Below, one piece after another: positions 6,409 through 14,439 of a stretch of DNA of 62,477 bases; the stretch's first letter is position 1, and every line of letters begins with the position of its first letter. Below the pieces are notes generated by a model, which was not told the DNA's origin, did no database searches, and was given only the letters and a program-made list of their open reading frames with translations. The stretch covers positions 1-62,477 of the forward strand of contig NZ_JAMWMR010000032.1 of the NCBI RefSeq assembly GCF_023887685.1, in the 5' to 3' direction. Source of the DNA: Streptomyces macrolidinus (lineage in GTDB: Bacteria > Actinomycetota > Actinomycetes > Streptomycetales > Streptomycetaceae). The translations under genes and the position numbers were made by a program.

Positions 6409-7989
6409 ATGGCGCGCGAGTCGGAGTCCGGACTGCCCATCGAGCCGGTGTACGGGCCAGCGGCCCTGGACGGCTGGGATCCGGCCGAGAAGCTGGGCGA
6501 GCCGGGCGCGTACCCGTTCACCCGGGGGGTGTACCCCTCGATGTACACGGGGCGCCCGTGGACGATGCGCCAGTACGCGGGCTTCGGCACGGCGACGGAA
6601 TCCAACGCGCGCTACCGGCAGTTGATCGCCAACGGCACGATGGGGCTGTCGGTGGCCTTCGACCTGCCCACCCAGATGGGCCATGACTCCGACGCGCCGA
6701 TCGCGTCCGGCGAGGTCGGCAAGGTGGGCGTGGCGATCGACTCCGTCGAGGACATGCGGGTGCTGTTCGGCGGAATCCCGCTGGACAAGGTGTCCACGTC
6801 GATGACGATCAACGCGCCGGCCGCCGTCCTGCTCCTGCTCTACCAACTGGTGGCGGAGGAGCAGGGCGTCCCGGCCGACCGGCTGACCGGCACGATCCAG
6901 AACGACGTGCTGAAGGAGTACATCGCCCGCGGCACCTACATCTTCCCGCCGAAGCCGTCGCTGCGGCTGATCGCCGACATCTTCAAGTACTGCAGGACCG
7001 AGATCCCGAAGTGGAACACGATCTCGATCTCCGGCTACCACATGGCGGAGGCCGGGGCGTCGCCCGCGCAGGAGATCGCGTTCACGCTGGCCGACGGCAT
7101 CGAGTACGTGCGCACGGCGGTCGCGGCAGGCATGGACGTGGACGACTTCGCGCCGCGCCTGTCGTTCTTCTTCGTGTCCCGCACGACGATCCTGGAGGAG
7201 GTCGCCAAGTTCCGCGCGGCGCGCCGGATCTGGGCGCGGGTGATGCGCGAGGAGTTCGGCGCGAAGAACCCCAAGTCGCTGATGCTGCGCTTCCACACGC
7301 AGACGGCGGGGGTCCAACTGACCGCGCAGCAGCCCGAGGTGAACCTCGTCCGGGTCGCGGTGCAGGGCCTGGCGGCGGTGCTCGGCGGTACGCAGTCGCT
7401 GCACACGAACTCCTTCGACGAGGCGATCGCGCTGCCCACCGACAAGTCCGCGCGGCTGGCGCTGCGTACGCAGCAAGTACTGGCGTACGAGACGGACGTG
7501 ACGGCGACGGTGGACCCGTTCGCGGGCTCCTACGTCATCGAGAAGATGACGGACGACGTGGAGGCGGCTGCCGTCGAACTGATGGACAAGGTCGAGGAGT
7601 TGGGCGGCGCGGAGGCGGCGATCGAGCGCGGCTTCCAGAAGAGCGAGATCGAGCACAACGCGTACCGCATCGCGCAGGAGACCGACGCGGGCGAGCGGGT
7701 GGTCGTCGGCGTCAACCGCTTCCAGCTCGACGAGGAGGAGCCCTACGAGCCGCTGCGCGTCGACCCGGCGATCGAGGCCCAGCAGGCCGAGCGCCTCGCG
7801 AAGCTGCGCGCGGAGCGCGACCAGGCGGCGGTGGACACGGCGCTGGCCGATCTGAAGAAGGCCGCGGAGGGCACGGACAACGTCCTCTACCCCATGAAGG
7901 ACGCGCTGAAGGCCCGCGCGACGGTGGGCGAGGTGTGCAACGCCCTGCGCGAGGTGTGGGGGACGTACGTACCGTCGGACGTCTTCTGA
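6409..7989 (+). CDS. Methylmalonyl-CoA mutase family catalytic subunit without B12-binding domain
   Basis: 526 aa, ATG at 6409 with GGAGG eight bases upstream. The whole protein is the (beta/alpha)8 substrate-binding domain (RPWTMRQYAGFGTATESNA, TGTIQNDVLKEYIARGTY, KWNTISISGYHMAEAGA, GGTQSLHTNSFDEAIALPTD). The roughly 130-residue C-terminal cobalamin domain (DxHxxG) is absent, so a separate small subunit must be supplied from elsewhere. By alignment from memory to the Propionibacterium enzyme, Tyr56 corresponds to Tyr89, Arg174 to Arg207 and His211 to His244. This is the methylmalonyl-CoA pattern, not the Phe/Gln pair of isobutyryl-CoA mutase. Cytoplasmic. It would interconvert branched and linear acyl-CoAs feeding succinyl-CoA. 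Substrate remains to be proven. Confidence 0.88.
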   Translation: MARESESGLPIEPVYGPAALDGWDPAEKLGEPGAYPFTRGVYPSMYTGRPWTMRQYAGFGTATESNARYRQLIANGTMGLSVAFDLPTQMGHDSDAPIASGEVGKVGVAIDSVEDMRVLFGGIPLDKVSTSMTINAPAAVLLLLYQLVAEEQGVPADRLTGTIQNDVLKEYIARGTYIFPPKPSLRLIADIFKYCRTEIPKWNTISISGYHMAEAGASPAQEIAFTLADGIEYVRTAVAAGMDVDDFAPRLSFFFVSRTTILEEVAKFRAARRIWARVMREEFGAKNPKSLMLRFHTQTAGVQLTAQQPEVNLVRVAVQGLAAVLGGTQSLHTNSFDEAIALPTDKSARLALRTQQVLAYETDVTATVDPFAGSYVIEKMTDDVEAAAVELMDKVEELGGAEAAIERGFQKSEIEHNAYRIAQETDAGERVVVGVNRFQLDEEEPYEPLRVDPAIEAQQAERLAKLRAERDQAAVDTALADLKKAAEGTDNVLYPMKDALKARATVGEVCNALREVWGTYVPSDVF

Positions 7990-8014
7990 GCCGACCGGTC
8001 ACCACGCGCGGCAC

Positions 8015-8061
8015 CGGGACACCCGGCACCGGAACCAGCGGTTCCGAGGCCGGGTGTCCCG
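8015..8061. terminator. Bidirectional terminator hairpin
   Basis: CGGGACACCCGGC at 8015-8027 is complementary to 8049-8061, and an inner CGGAACC/GGTTCCG pair extends the stem. It lies between the convergent mutase (ends 7989) and hexosaminidase (ends 8092) genes. Confidence 0.75.
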
Positions 8062-8091
8062 TACCCGGATGTTGCGTACCGGCCGCGTCTG

Positions 8092-9687
8092 TCAACTCAC
8101 CTTGTCCGCCAGCTCCTTGAACTGGCTCCACGGCAGCGACGGGGTTCTCGCGTCCCACAGCTTCTGGGCCGTCGCCCGCAGCGGCATACGGATCCCGGAC
8201 GCCACCTGCTCCTGGGTCTGCGCGCCCGCGCGGTCGGACCAGACCGCGAACACGCCGCCGAGGATCTGCGCGTCGTAGCGCTCGGGCACCGCGGTCGTGC
8301 CGCGCAGGACGCGCGGGGTCCACTGCTCGTAGATCCGCTGACCCGTGGGGTAGACGAAGGTCTGCGGCTCGCCGAGGACGTAGTAGAGGAACTCGTCGTT
8401 GTAGTTGATCATCTTGCGGCCGGTGCCCAGATACTCCGTGGGCTGCCGGGCGCCGATCTCCTTGCCGGTCCAGTACGCGACTTCGAGGTCCTGGTCCGGT
8501 GCCACCCCGCTCGACCGGTAGAAGCCGTCGTTCCACGCGCGCATCGTCCGGCCGTGCCCGCGCATCGTGCGCGCGCGGTCGTTCATCCAGCCGGTCGCGA
8601 GGTCCGCGACACCGGCCCGCGGCCCGAACCTGTCCCGCGCCGCGGCGGCGAGCTGCGGGAAGGACGCGGCCGGGTCGGACACCGTCAGGGCCTGGTACTC
8701 GTCGCCGCCCAGGTGCCAGTAGGAGCCGGGGAACAGCTCCGCGTACTCGTTCAGCAGATCGTCCACGATCTTCGCGGCGGCGGGCTTGGAGATGTCGATC
8801 GCTCCGCGCACGGGGGCGCCGGAGGCGTTGCGCAGTTGGAGGTCGGGGTGCGCGGCGAGCACCGCGCCGAGGTGGCCTGGCGAGTCGATCTCGGGCACCA
8901 CGGTGATGTGCCGGCTGGCGGCGAGGTCGACGATCCGCTTGACCTCCGCCTTGGTCAGATGCGGCGAGGAGACGATCTCGGGGTGCGAGGAGGACTCGAT
9001 ACGGAAGGCCTGGTCGTCGGAGAAGTGCAGCCCGAGTTCGTTGTACTTCAGATCGCCCAGCTCCCGTACCCGGTCCTCGATCCAGCCGGCCGAGTAGGGC
9101 TTGCGCGCGATGTCGACCATGAACCCGCGCCGGGGCTTGGCGGGCGCGTCGCGCACGACGCCCTCCTGGGCCGTGCCGCCGCCGCGCACCTCCTGCTTGA
9201 GGGTGCGGGTGCCGTAGAAGACGCCCGCCTCACCCGGACCGGTGATCTTCACCCGGTTCTTCTCGACCGCCATCGTGTACGACTCGCGGTCGCCGCTCCC
9301 GGCCACGTCCAGTTCGACGTCGCCGTCCCGGGCGCCCTCGCGCCCCGCGTACGCCATCCCCAGCTCGTCGGCCAGCAGCCTGCCCGTGCCGGCGAGGGAG
9401 TCGCTGCCGACGACCACCCGGGAGCCGGAGCCGGGCCGCCAGCCCGGACCGTGCGCGGGGACGTGCTCGCGGACGGCGGGGACGGTGCGCGGGGTGTGGG
9501 AGAGGGGGTAGGTCGCGGAGGCCGTGCCCAGCGAGGCACCGGACCCGTTCGGCGAGCGGTCGCCGGAGGGCCAGAGCGCCACGGTCACGGCGACGGCACC
9601 CGCGACGACGGCCGCGCCGCCCAGCAGCAACCCGTTGCGCCTCCGGGACGTCTTCCTGTCCGGAACCCGTCGCCTGCGGCCGGTCAC
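8092..9687 (-). CDS. Secreted GH20 beta-N-acetylhexosaminidase
   Basis: 531 aa with a GTG start preceded by GAGGTGG. Arg-rich residues 1-18 and a hydrophobic helix at about 19-40 (GLLLGGAAVVAGAVAVTVAL) give a signal anchor or Tat/Sec-type export signal. A GH20b N-domain follows at about 75-195 (VVVGSDSLAGTGRLLADELG, GVFYGTRTLKQEV). The GH20 barrel follows from RRGFMVDIARKPY, with the catalytic Asp-Glu pair in WHLGGDEY and a C-terminal Trp/Asp pocket (GGVFAVWSDR). It hydrolyses terminal GlcNAc/GalNAc from chitin or peptidoglycan oligosaccharides outside the cell. No DasR-like palindrome is visible in the upstream 300 bases. Ends convergently with the mutase gene. Confidence 0.92.
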   Translation of the reverse strand: MTGRRRRVPDRKTSRRRNGLLLGGAAVVAGAVAVTVALWPSGDRSPNGSGASLGTASATYPLSHTPRTVPAVREHVPAHGPGWRPGSGSRVVVGSDSLAGTGRLLADELGMAYAGREGARDGDVELDVAGSGDRESYTMAVEKNRVKITGPGEAGVFYGTRTLKQEVRGGGTAQEGVVRDAPAKPRRGFMVDIARKPYSAGWIEDRVRELGDLKYNELGLHFSDDQAFRIESSSHPEIVSSPHLTKAEVKRIVDLAASRHITVVPEIDSPGHLGAVLAAHPDLQLRNASGAPVRGAIDISKPAAAKIVDDLLNEYAELFPGSYWHLGGDEYQALTVSDPAASFPQLAAAARDRFGPRAGVADLATGWMNDRARTMRGHGRTMRAWNDGFYRSSGVAPDQDLEVAYWTGKEIGARQPTEYLGTGRKMINYNDEFLYYVLGEPQTFVYPTGQRIYEQWTPRVLRGTTAVPERYDAQILGGVFAVWSDRAGAQTQEQVASGIRMPLRATAQKLWDARTPSLPWSQFKELADKVS

Positions 9688-9912
9688 CGCGTCCCACCTC
9701 TTCCTGTGAACGGCCCTGTCCCGACCGTTGTCCCGACCGTGTGTCTCCGTCGTGCCTGACCTGCCACACCCGCCCGTATGCGCATTCGTCCGACTGTGTC
9801 CCGCATGTCACTCACCTCCGTACATGACCCCCTCTCCGAACCTATGGCCCCTGTCCGCTCCGCCTGTCCACCAGACGTTCCGAACCTCTTCCGTACGGGT
9901 GAAATCCTCCCC

Positions 9913-9929
9913 GTCGACGGACCGTCGAC
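9913..9929. promoter_or_regulatory. Perfect 8-bp-arm palindrome in divergent intergenic region
   Basis: GTCGACGG-A-CCGTCGAC occupies 9913-9929, within the roughly 320-bp gap (9688-10006) between the hexosaminidase start and the OHCU decarboxylase start. Its symmetry suggests an operator; no cognate regulator is adjacent. Nothing else in the gap looks like a gene. Confidence 0.35.
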
Positions 9930-10006
9930 CGGCCGCCGTCGCTAACGTGACGCCGCGTCCCCCTCGTCCTCCCCTGCCGACCCGCATGTCCCGTTCCCAG
10001 GACGTC

Positions 10007-10603
10007 ATGCACGCCACTCGCCGAGGATCCACGCTGCCTTCGCACCGTCTTCCGTCCCTCCCCGGCCGCACCGCCACGCCCGCGCGCCACCGTATACAGG
10101 CCCCGCCCGACCTGGAGCGGTTCAACTCCGCGGCCGTCGGCGAGGCCCGGCGCGCCCTGCTGAGCTGCTGCGGCAGCCTGCGCTGGGCCCGTCGCGTCGC
10201 CGAGCACCGCCCCTACCCGGACGTCGACTCCCTGCTGGCCGCGGCCGACGAGGCGGCGTACGACCTCACGCCCGCCGACCTCGCCGAGGCCCTGGCCACC
10301 GAGCCGCTGACCCTACTTCCCGACGGCGTGTACTCCGCGGCCCACATGGCTCTGAGCGCGGCGCACGCGGCCTACGAGAGTCGGTTCGGGCACACGTTCG
10401 TCATCTGTCTGGATGACATCGCGCCCGAGGAGGCCGCCGACCAGGTCCTGTTCGCCATCCGGTGCCGCCTCGCGAACGACCGGGAGGAGGAGCGGCTGCT
10501 CGCCGCCGAGGAGCTGCGCCGCCTGGCCCGGGGAAGGCTGACACGCCTGGTGCGCGGAGCCCGGGGACACCCCGCGGCGCACCGTACCCCCTCCGGCCCT
10601 TGA
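10007..10603 (+). CDS. OHCU decarboxylase-like protein (ureide pathway)
   Basis: About 199 aa from the ATG at 10007, which has AGGA five bases upstream; the frame is open from 9728 and an ATG at 9986 is possible. The conserved core (LERFNSAAVGEARRALLSCCGSLRWARRVAEHRPYPDVDSLLAAADE, then YESRFGHTFVICLDD, then RLANDREEERLLAAEELRRLARGRL) matches the 2-oxo-4-hydroxy-4-carboxy-5-ureidoimidazoline decarboxylase family. That family yields S-allantoin from the uricase/HIU hydrolase product in the cytoplasm. The usual partners (uricase, HIU hydrolase) are not adjacent here, so it is an orphan copy and the physiological reaction is less certain than the family. Confidence 0.75.
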   Translation: MHATRRGSTLPSHRLPSLPGRTATPARHRIQAPPDLERFNSAAVGEARRALLSCCGSLRWARRVAEHRPYPDVDSLLAAADEAAYDLTPADLAEALATEPLTLLPDGVYSAAHMALSAAHAAYESRFGHTFVICLDDIAPEEAADQVLFAIRCRLANDREEERLLAAEELRRLARGRLTRLVRGARGHPAAHRTPSGP

Positions 10604-10869
10604 CGCGCCGCGCCCCACAGGAATCGGACGACACGATCGGCGCGATCCGCGCCGTATCCCCGCATACCCCCAGGAATCGCCCGGCCATAACACCGCGAAT
10701 AGCCCGTACGTGCCCCTTTGCATGCCAGTTTGATCACACAGCCAGACCCGCCGTGAGCCCCATGGCCGGCCGTCGCTAGGATGCTGGGGGCCGGTGGACC
10801 GTACCCGGCCGGGCCCGACCGACACAGAAGCCGGCGCGGCCCTAGTCCCCGCTCCCGGAGGGTTCTTCC
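10604..10869 (+). promoter_or_regulatory. Leader and promoter region of the sdh operon
   Basis: This 266-bp gap holds no gene. A TAGGAT -10-like hexamer lies at 10777-10782, giving an 80-90 nt leader before sdhC; the -35 is weak. I see no Rex, Fur or CRP-like palindrome that I would assert. Confidence 0.35.
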
Positions 10870-11250
10870 GTGCCGGCTGGAACGCTGTACCGCGGCCGGG
10901 AAGGAATGTGGTCCTGGGTGGCTCATCGAGTCACCGGCGTCCTCATCTTCTTCTTCCTGTTCGTACACGTGCTGGACACCGCTCTCGTGCGTGTCTCCCC
11001 CGAGGCCTACGACAGGGTCGTGGCCACGTACAAGACGCCGATCGTCGCCGTGCTCGAATACGGTCTGGTCGCCGCCATCCTCTTCCACGCTCTGAACGGT
11101 CTGCGCGTCATCGCCGTCGACTTCTGGTCGAAGGGCCCGCGCTACCAGAAGCAGATGCTCTGGACCGTGATGGGCGTCTGGGTCGTGCTGATGCTCGGGG
11201 CCATCTACCCCGTCCTCGGCCACGCCGCTCGTGAACTGTTCGGGAGCTGA
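10870..11250 (+). CDS. sdhC: Succinate dehydrogenase cytochrome b556 subunit
   Basis: 126 aa, GTG start with GGAGGG about eight bases upstream. The SdhC signature H-R-x-TG is present (WSWVAHRVTGVLIFFFLFVHVLD), then two further transmembrane helices (IVAVLEYGLVAAILFHALNGLRVI and MLWTVMGVWVVLMLGAIYPVLG). His residues in helices 1 and 2 are candidate heme ligands. It anchors complex II in the membrane and passes electrons to menaquinone. It is the first gene of sdhCDAB, with 5 bases to the next gene. Confidence 0.93.
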   Translation: MPAGTLYRGREGMWSWVAHRVTGVLIFFFLFVHVLDTALVRVSPEAYDRVVATYKTPIVAVLEYGLVAAILFHALNGLRVIAVDFWSKGPRYQKQMLWTVMGVWVVLMLGAIYPVLGHAARELFGS

Positions 11251-11255
11251 CGCAC

Positions 11256-11738
11256 ATGTCCACGACTGAGACCACCGCTTCCGGCATCGGCCCCGTGGAG
11301 GGCGCCGCGCTGTACGACGTCGACAACCCGGCGCCGGTCATCGAGCCGCCGCGCAAGCGCACCAAGAAGACCCCGAAGTCCACCCGCGGCAACTTCGAGA
11401 TGTACGGCTGGCTGTTCATGCGCCTGTCCGGCATCGTGCTGGTCGTCCTGGTCCTCGGCCACCTGCTCATCCAGCTCGTCCTCGACGGCGGCGTCTCCAA
11501 GGTCGGCTTCGCCTTCGTGGCCGGCCGCTGGGCGTCCCCGTGGTGGCAGATCTGGGACCTCGCGATGCTGTGGCTCGCGATGCTGCACGGCGCCAACGGC
11601 CTGCGTACCGTCATCAACGACTACGCGGAGCGGACCAACACGCGCCTGTGGCTGAAGGGCCTCCTGTACACCGCCACGGTGTTCACCATCCTGCTGGGCA
11701 CGCTGGTGATCTTCACCTTCGACCCGAACATCCGCTAG
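11256..11738 (+). CDS. sdhD: Succinate dehydrogenase membrane anchor subunit
   Basis: 160 aa. A roughly 45-residue hydrophilic N-terminus precedes three transmembrane helices (FMRLSGIVLVVLVLGHLLIQLVL, IWDLAMLWLAMLHGANGLRTVI, LLYTATVFTILLGTLVIFTF). The HGANGLRTVINDYAE segment is characteristic of actinobacterial SdhD, with the His as heme ligand and the Tyr/Asp near the quinone site. It pairs with SdhC to form the anchor dimer. Second gene of the operon, 19 bases before sdhA. Confidence 0.93.
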   Translation: MSTTETTASGIGPVEGAALYDVDNPAPVIEPPRKRTKKTPKSTRGNFEMYGWLFMRLSGIVLVVLVLGHLLIQLVLDGGVSKVGFAFVAGRWASPWWQIWDLAMLWLAMLHGANGLRTVINDYAERTNTRLWLKGLLYTATVFTILLGTLVIFTFDPNIR

Positions 11739-11757
11739 GCACGGGGCTGCGAGAATC

Positions 11758-13512
11758 ATGAAGATCCATAAGTACGACACCGTCATCGTCGGCGCCGGTG
11801 GCGCCGGCATGCGCGCCGCGATCGAGGCGACCAAGCGCAGCCGCACCGCCGTGCTGACGAAGCTCTACCCGACCCGCTCCCACACGGGCGCCGCGCAGGG
11901 CGGCATGGCCGCCGCGCTGGCCAACGTGGAGGAGGACAACTGGGAGTGGCACACCTTCGACACGGTCAAGGGCGGTGACTACCTGGTCGACCAGGACGCC
12001 GCCGAGATCCTGGCGAAGGAGGCCATCGACTCCGTCCTCGACCTGGAGAAGATGGGCCTGCCGTTCAACCGGACGCCCAACGGGACGATCGACCAGCGCC
12101 GGTTCGGCGGTCACTCCCGCAACCACGGCGAGGCGCCGGTCCGCCGGTCCTGCTACGCGGCCGACCGCACCGGCCACATGATCCTCCAGACGCTGTACCA
12201 GAACTGCGTCAAGGAGGGCGTGGAGTTCTTCAACGAGTTCTACGTCCTCGACCAGCTCATCACCGAGGTGGACGGCGTCAAGCGGTCCGCCGGTGTGGTC
12301 GCCTACGAGCTGGCCACCGGTGAGATCCACATCTTCCAGGCCAAGGCCGTGATCTACGCGTCCGGTGGCTGCGGCAAGTTCTTCAAGGTCACCTCCAACG
12401 CGCACACGCTGACCGGTGACGGCCAGGCGGCGGTCTACCGCCGGGGTCTGCCGCTGGAGGACATGGAGTTCTTCCAGTTCCACCCGACCGGCATCTGGCG
12501 CATGGGCATCCTCCTGACCGAGGGTGCGCGCGGCGAGGGCGGCATCCTTCGCAACAAGGACGGCGAGCGCTTCATGGAGAAGTACGCGCCGGTCATGAAG
12601 GACCTCGCCTCGCGTGACGTCGTCTCCCGCTCCATCTACACGGAGATCCGGGAAGGCCGCGGCTGCGGCCCCGAGGGCGACCACGTCTACCTCGACCTCA
12701 CGCACCTGCCGCCGGAGCAGCTCGACGCCAAGCTGCCCGACATCACCGAGTTCGCCCGTACCTACCTGGGTATCGAGCCGTACACGGACCCGATCCCGAT
12801 CCAGCCCACCGCGCACTACGCGATGGGTGGCATCCCGACGAACGTCGAGGGTGAGGTCCTCTCGGACAACACCACCGTCGTCCCGGGCCTGTACGCGGCC
12901 GGCGAGGTCGCCTGCGTCTCCGTCCACGGCGCGAACCGTCTCGGCACCAACTCGCTGCTGGACATCAACGTCTTCGGCCGTCGCGCGGGCATCGCCGCCG
13001 CCGAGTACGCGCAGAAGGCCCACTACGTCGAACTGCCGGAGAACCCGGCGCAGTTCGTCGTGGACCAGATCGAGCAGCTCCGCGCGTCGACGGGCACGGA
13101 GCGCGTGGCGGAACTGCGCCGCGAGCTGCAAGAGACCATGGACGCGAACGTCATGGTGTTCCGCACCGAGCAGACGATCAAGACGGCGGTCGAGAAGATC
13201 GCCGAGCTGCGGGAGCGCTACAAGAACGTGGCGATCCAGGACAAGGGCAAGCGGTTCAACACGGACCTGCTGGAGGCCGTCGAGCTGGGCAACCTGCTGG
13301 ACCTGGCCGAGGTCATGGCCGTGTCGGCCCTGGCCCGCAAGGAGTCCCGCGGTGGTCACTACCGCGAGGACTACCCGAACCGAGACGACGTCAACTTCAT
13401 GCGCCACACCATGGCGTACCGCGAGGTGGGCGACGACGGCACCGAGTCCATCCGGCTCGACTACAAGCCGGTCGTCCAGACCCGCTACCAGCCGATGGAG
13501 CGTAAGTACTGA
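11758..13512 (+). CDS. sdhA: Succinate dehydrogenase flavoprotein subunit
   Basis: 584 aa, the usual length. The dinucleotide-binding motif is at residues 8-17 (TVIVGAGGAG) and the FAD-linking His is His42 in the SHTGAAQGGM signature. The active-site segments include QFHPTGIW, RDVVSRSIYTEI and ALARKESRGGHYREDYPNRDD (catalytic Arg/His). It oxidises succinate to fumarate on the cytoplasmic face of complex II. The stop overlaps the sdhB start by one base, indicating coupled translation. Confidence 0.97.
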   Translation: MKIHKYDTVIVGAGGAGMRAAIEATKRSRTAVLTKLYPTRSHTGAAQGGMAAALANVEEDNWEWHTFDTVKGGDYLVDQDAAEILAKEAIDSVLDLEKMGLPFNRTPNGTIDQRRFGGHSRNHGEAPVRRSCYAADRTGHMILQTLYQNCVKEGVEFFNEFYVLDQLITEVDGVKRSAGVVAYELATGEIHIFQAKAVIYASGGCGKFFKVTSNAHTLTGDGQAAVYRRGLPLEDMEFFQFHPTGIWRMGILLTEGARGEGGILRNKDGERFMEKYAPVMKDLASRDVVSRSIYTEIREGRGCGPEGDHVYLDLTHLPPEQLDAKLPDITEFARTYLGIEPYTDPIPIQPTAHYAMGGIPTNVEGEVLSDNTTVVPGLYAAGEVACVSVHGANRLGTNSLLDINVFGRRAGIAAAEYAQKAHYVELPENPAQFVVDQIEQLRASTGTERVAELRRELQETMDANVMVFRTEQTIKTAVEKIAELRERYKNVAIQDKGKRFNTDLLEAVELGNLLDLAEVMAVSALARKESRGGHYREDYPNRDDVNFMRHTMAYREVGDDGTESIRLDYKPVVQTRYQPMERKY

Positions 13513-14279
13513 TGGCAACCCCTGTTCTGGACAAGGCGGAGGCAGAGGCCCAGGCCAAGGCTGCCGCCCTCATCACGGTCACCTTCCGGGTCCGCCGGTT
13601 CAACCCGGAGGTCTCGGCGGAGTCGGTCTGGCAGGACTTCCAGCTCCAGATCGACCCCAAGGAGCGCGTCCTCGACGGTCTGCACAAGATCAAGTGGGAC
13701 CTGGACGGCACGCTGACGTTCCGCCGTTCCTGCGCCCACGGCATCTGCGGGTCGGACGCCATGCGGATCAACGGCAAGAACCGGCTGGCCTGCAAGACGC
13801 TGATCAAGGACATCAACCCGGCCAAGCCGATCACGATCGAGCCCATAAAGGGCATGACGGTCCTCAAGGACCTGGTCGTGGACATGGAGCCGTTCTTCCA
13901 GGCGTACCGGGACGTGATGCCCTTCCTGATCACGAAGGACACGAACGAGCCGACGCGTGAGCGTCTTCAGTCGGCGGAGGACCGGGAGCGCTTCGACGAC
14001 ACGACGAAGTGCATCCTGTGCGCCGCCTGCACCTCGTCGTGCCCGGTGTTCTGGAACGACGGCCAGTACTTCGGTCCGGCCGCCATCGTCAACGCCCACC
14101 GCTTCATCTTCGACTCGCGTGACGAGGCCGGTGAGCAGCGGCTGGAGGTGCTGAACGACAAGGACGGCGTGTGGCGTTGCCGCACGACCTTCAACTGCAC
14201 CGACGCCTGCCCGCGTGGCATCGAGGTGACGAAGGCGATCCAGGAAGTGAAGCGTGCGCTGATCACGCGCCGCCTCTGA
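13512..14279 (+). CDS. sdhB: Succinate dehydrogenase iron-sulfur subunit
   Basis: 255 aa. The [2Fe-2S] site is RRSCAHGICGSDAMRING followed by the Cys in RLAC, with Asp in place of one Cys as in many SdhB proteins. The [4Fe-4S]/[3Fe-4S] region contains CILCAACTSSCPVFW and FNCTDACPRG. It links SdhA FADH2 to the quinone site. Last gene of the operon; a 19-bp perfect hairpin follows directly. Confidence 0.97.
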   Translation: MATPVLDKAEAEAQAKAAALITVTFRVRRFNPEVSAESVWQDFQLQIDPKERVLDGLHKIKWDLDGTLTFRRSCAHGICGSDAMRINGKNRLACKTLIKDINPAKPITIEPIKGMTVLKDLVVDMEPFFQAYRDVMPFLITKDTNEPTRERLQSAEDRERFDDTTKCILCAACTSSCPVFWNDGQYFGPAAIVNAHRFIFDSRDEAGEQRLEVLNDKDGVWRCRTTFNCTDACPRGIEVTKAIQEVKRALITRRL

Positions 14280-14298
14280 CCCTCGCGGTCCCAGCGTG

Positions 14299-14340
14299 AC
14301 ATGGGCCCCGCTCCGGTTCGTACCGGAGCGGGGCCCATGT
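14299..14340 (+). terminator. sdh operon terminator, 19-bp perfect stem
   Basis: 14299-14317 is perfectly complementary to 14322-14340, with a TCGT tetraloop. It starts 20 bases after the sdhB stop and is one of the strongest hairpins in the window. Confidence 0.9.
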
Positions 14341-14367
14341 GCGTTGCGGCACAGGCCAGTTGACGAG

Positions 14368-14425
14368 TTGAACGCGTTCAAAAGGAGCGCTACAGTCTTC
14401 TCGACAGCGTTTTGAACGCGTTCAA
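14368..14425 (+). promoter_or_regulatory. TTGAAC-17-TACAGT promoter flanked by two identical 14-bp palindromes
   Basis: The perfect palindrome TTGAACGCGTTCAA occurs at 14368-14381 and again at 14412-14425, centres 44 bp apart. Its first half, TTGAAC, is also the -35 hexamer of a promoter with TACAGT at 14391-14396 (17-bp spacer), so the second copy lies just downstream of +1. This is a textbook layout for a repressor blocking its own operon. The TetR gene at 15417 is the third gene of the transcript, so autoregulation is likely. Seen directly: palindromes and spacing. Inferred: the cognate protein. Confidence 0.8.
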
Positions 14426-14439
14426 GAAGGGGTGGGGGC

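Noticed and set aside
5278..7656. A 792-codon minus-strand open frame joining the mutase region to the L,D-transpeptidase
   Set aside because: The N-terminal two thirds are antisense to the mutase and lack any domain. The transpeptidase has a clear signal-peptide start at 6108.
9688..10006. A DasR (GlcNAc) operator upstream of the hexosaminidase
   Set aside because: No sequence resembling the TGGTCTAGACCA-type palindrome is present; only the unrelated GTCGACGG palindrome was found.
11713..13518. A 601-codon minus-strand open frame opposite sdhA
   Set aside because: Shadow of the GC3-biased sdhA gene; no motif, and sdhA is certain.
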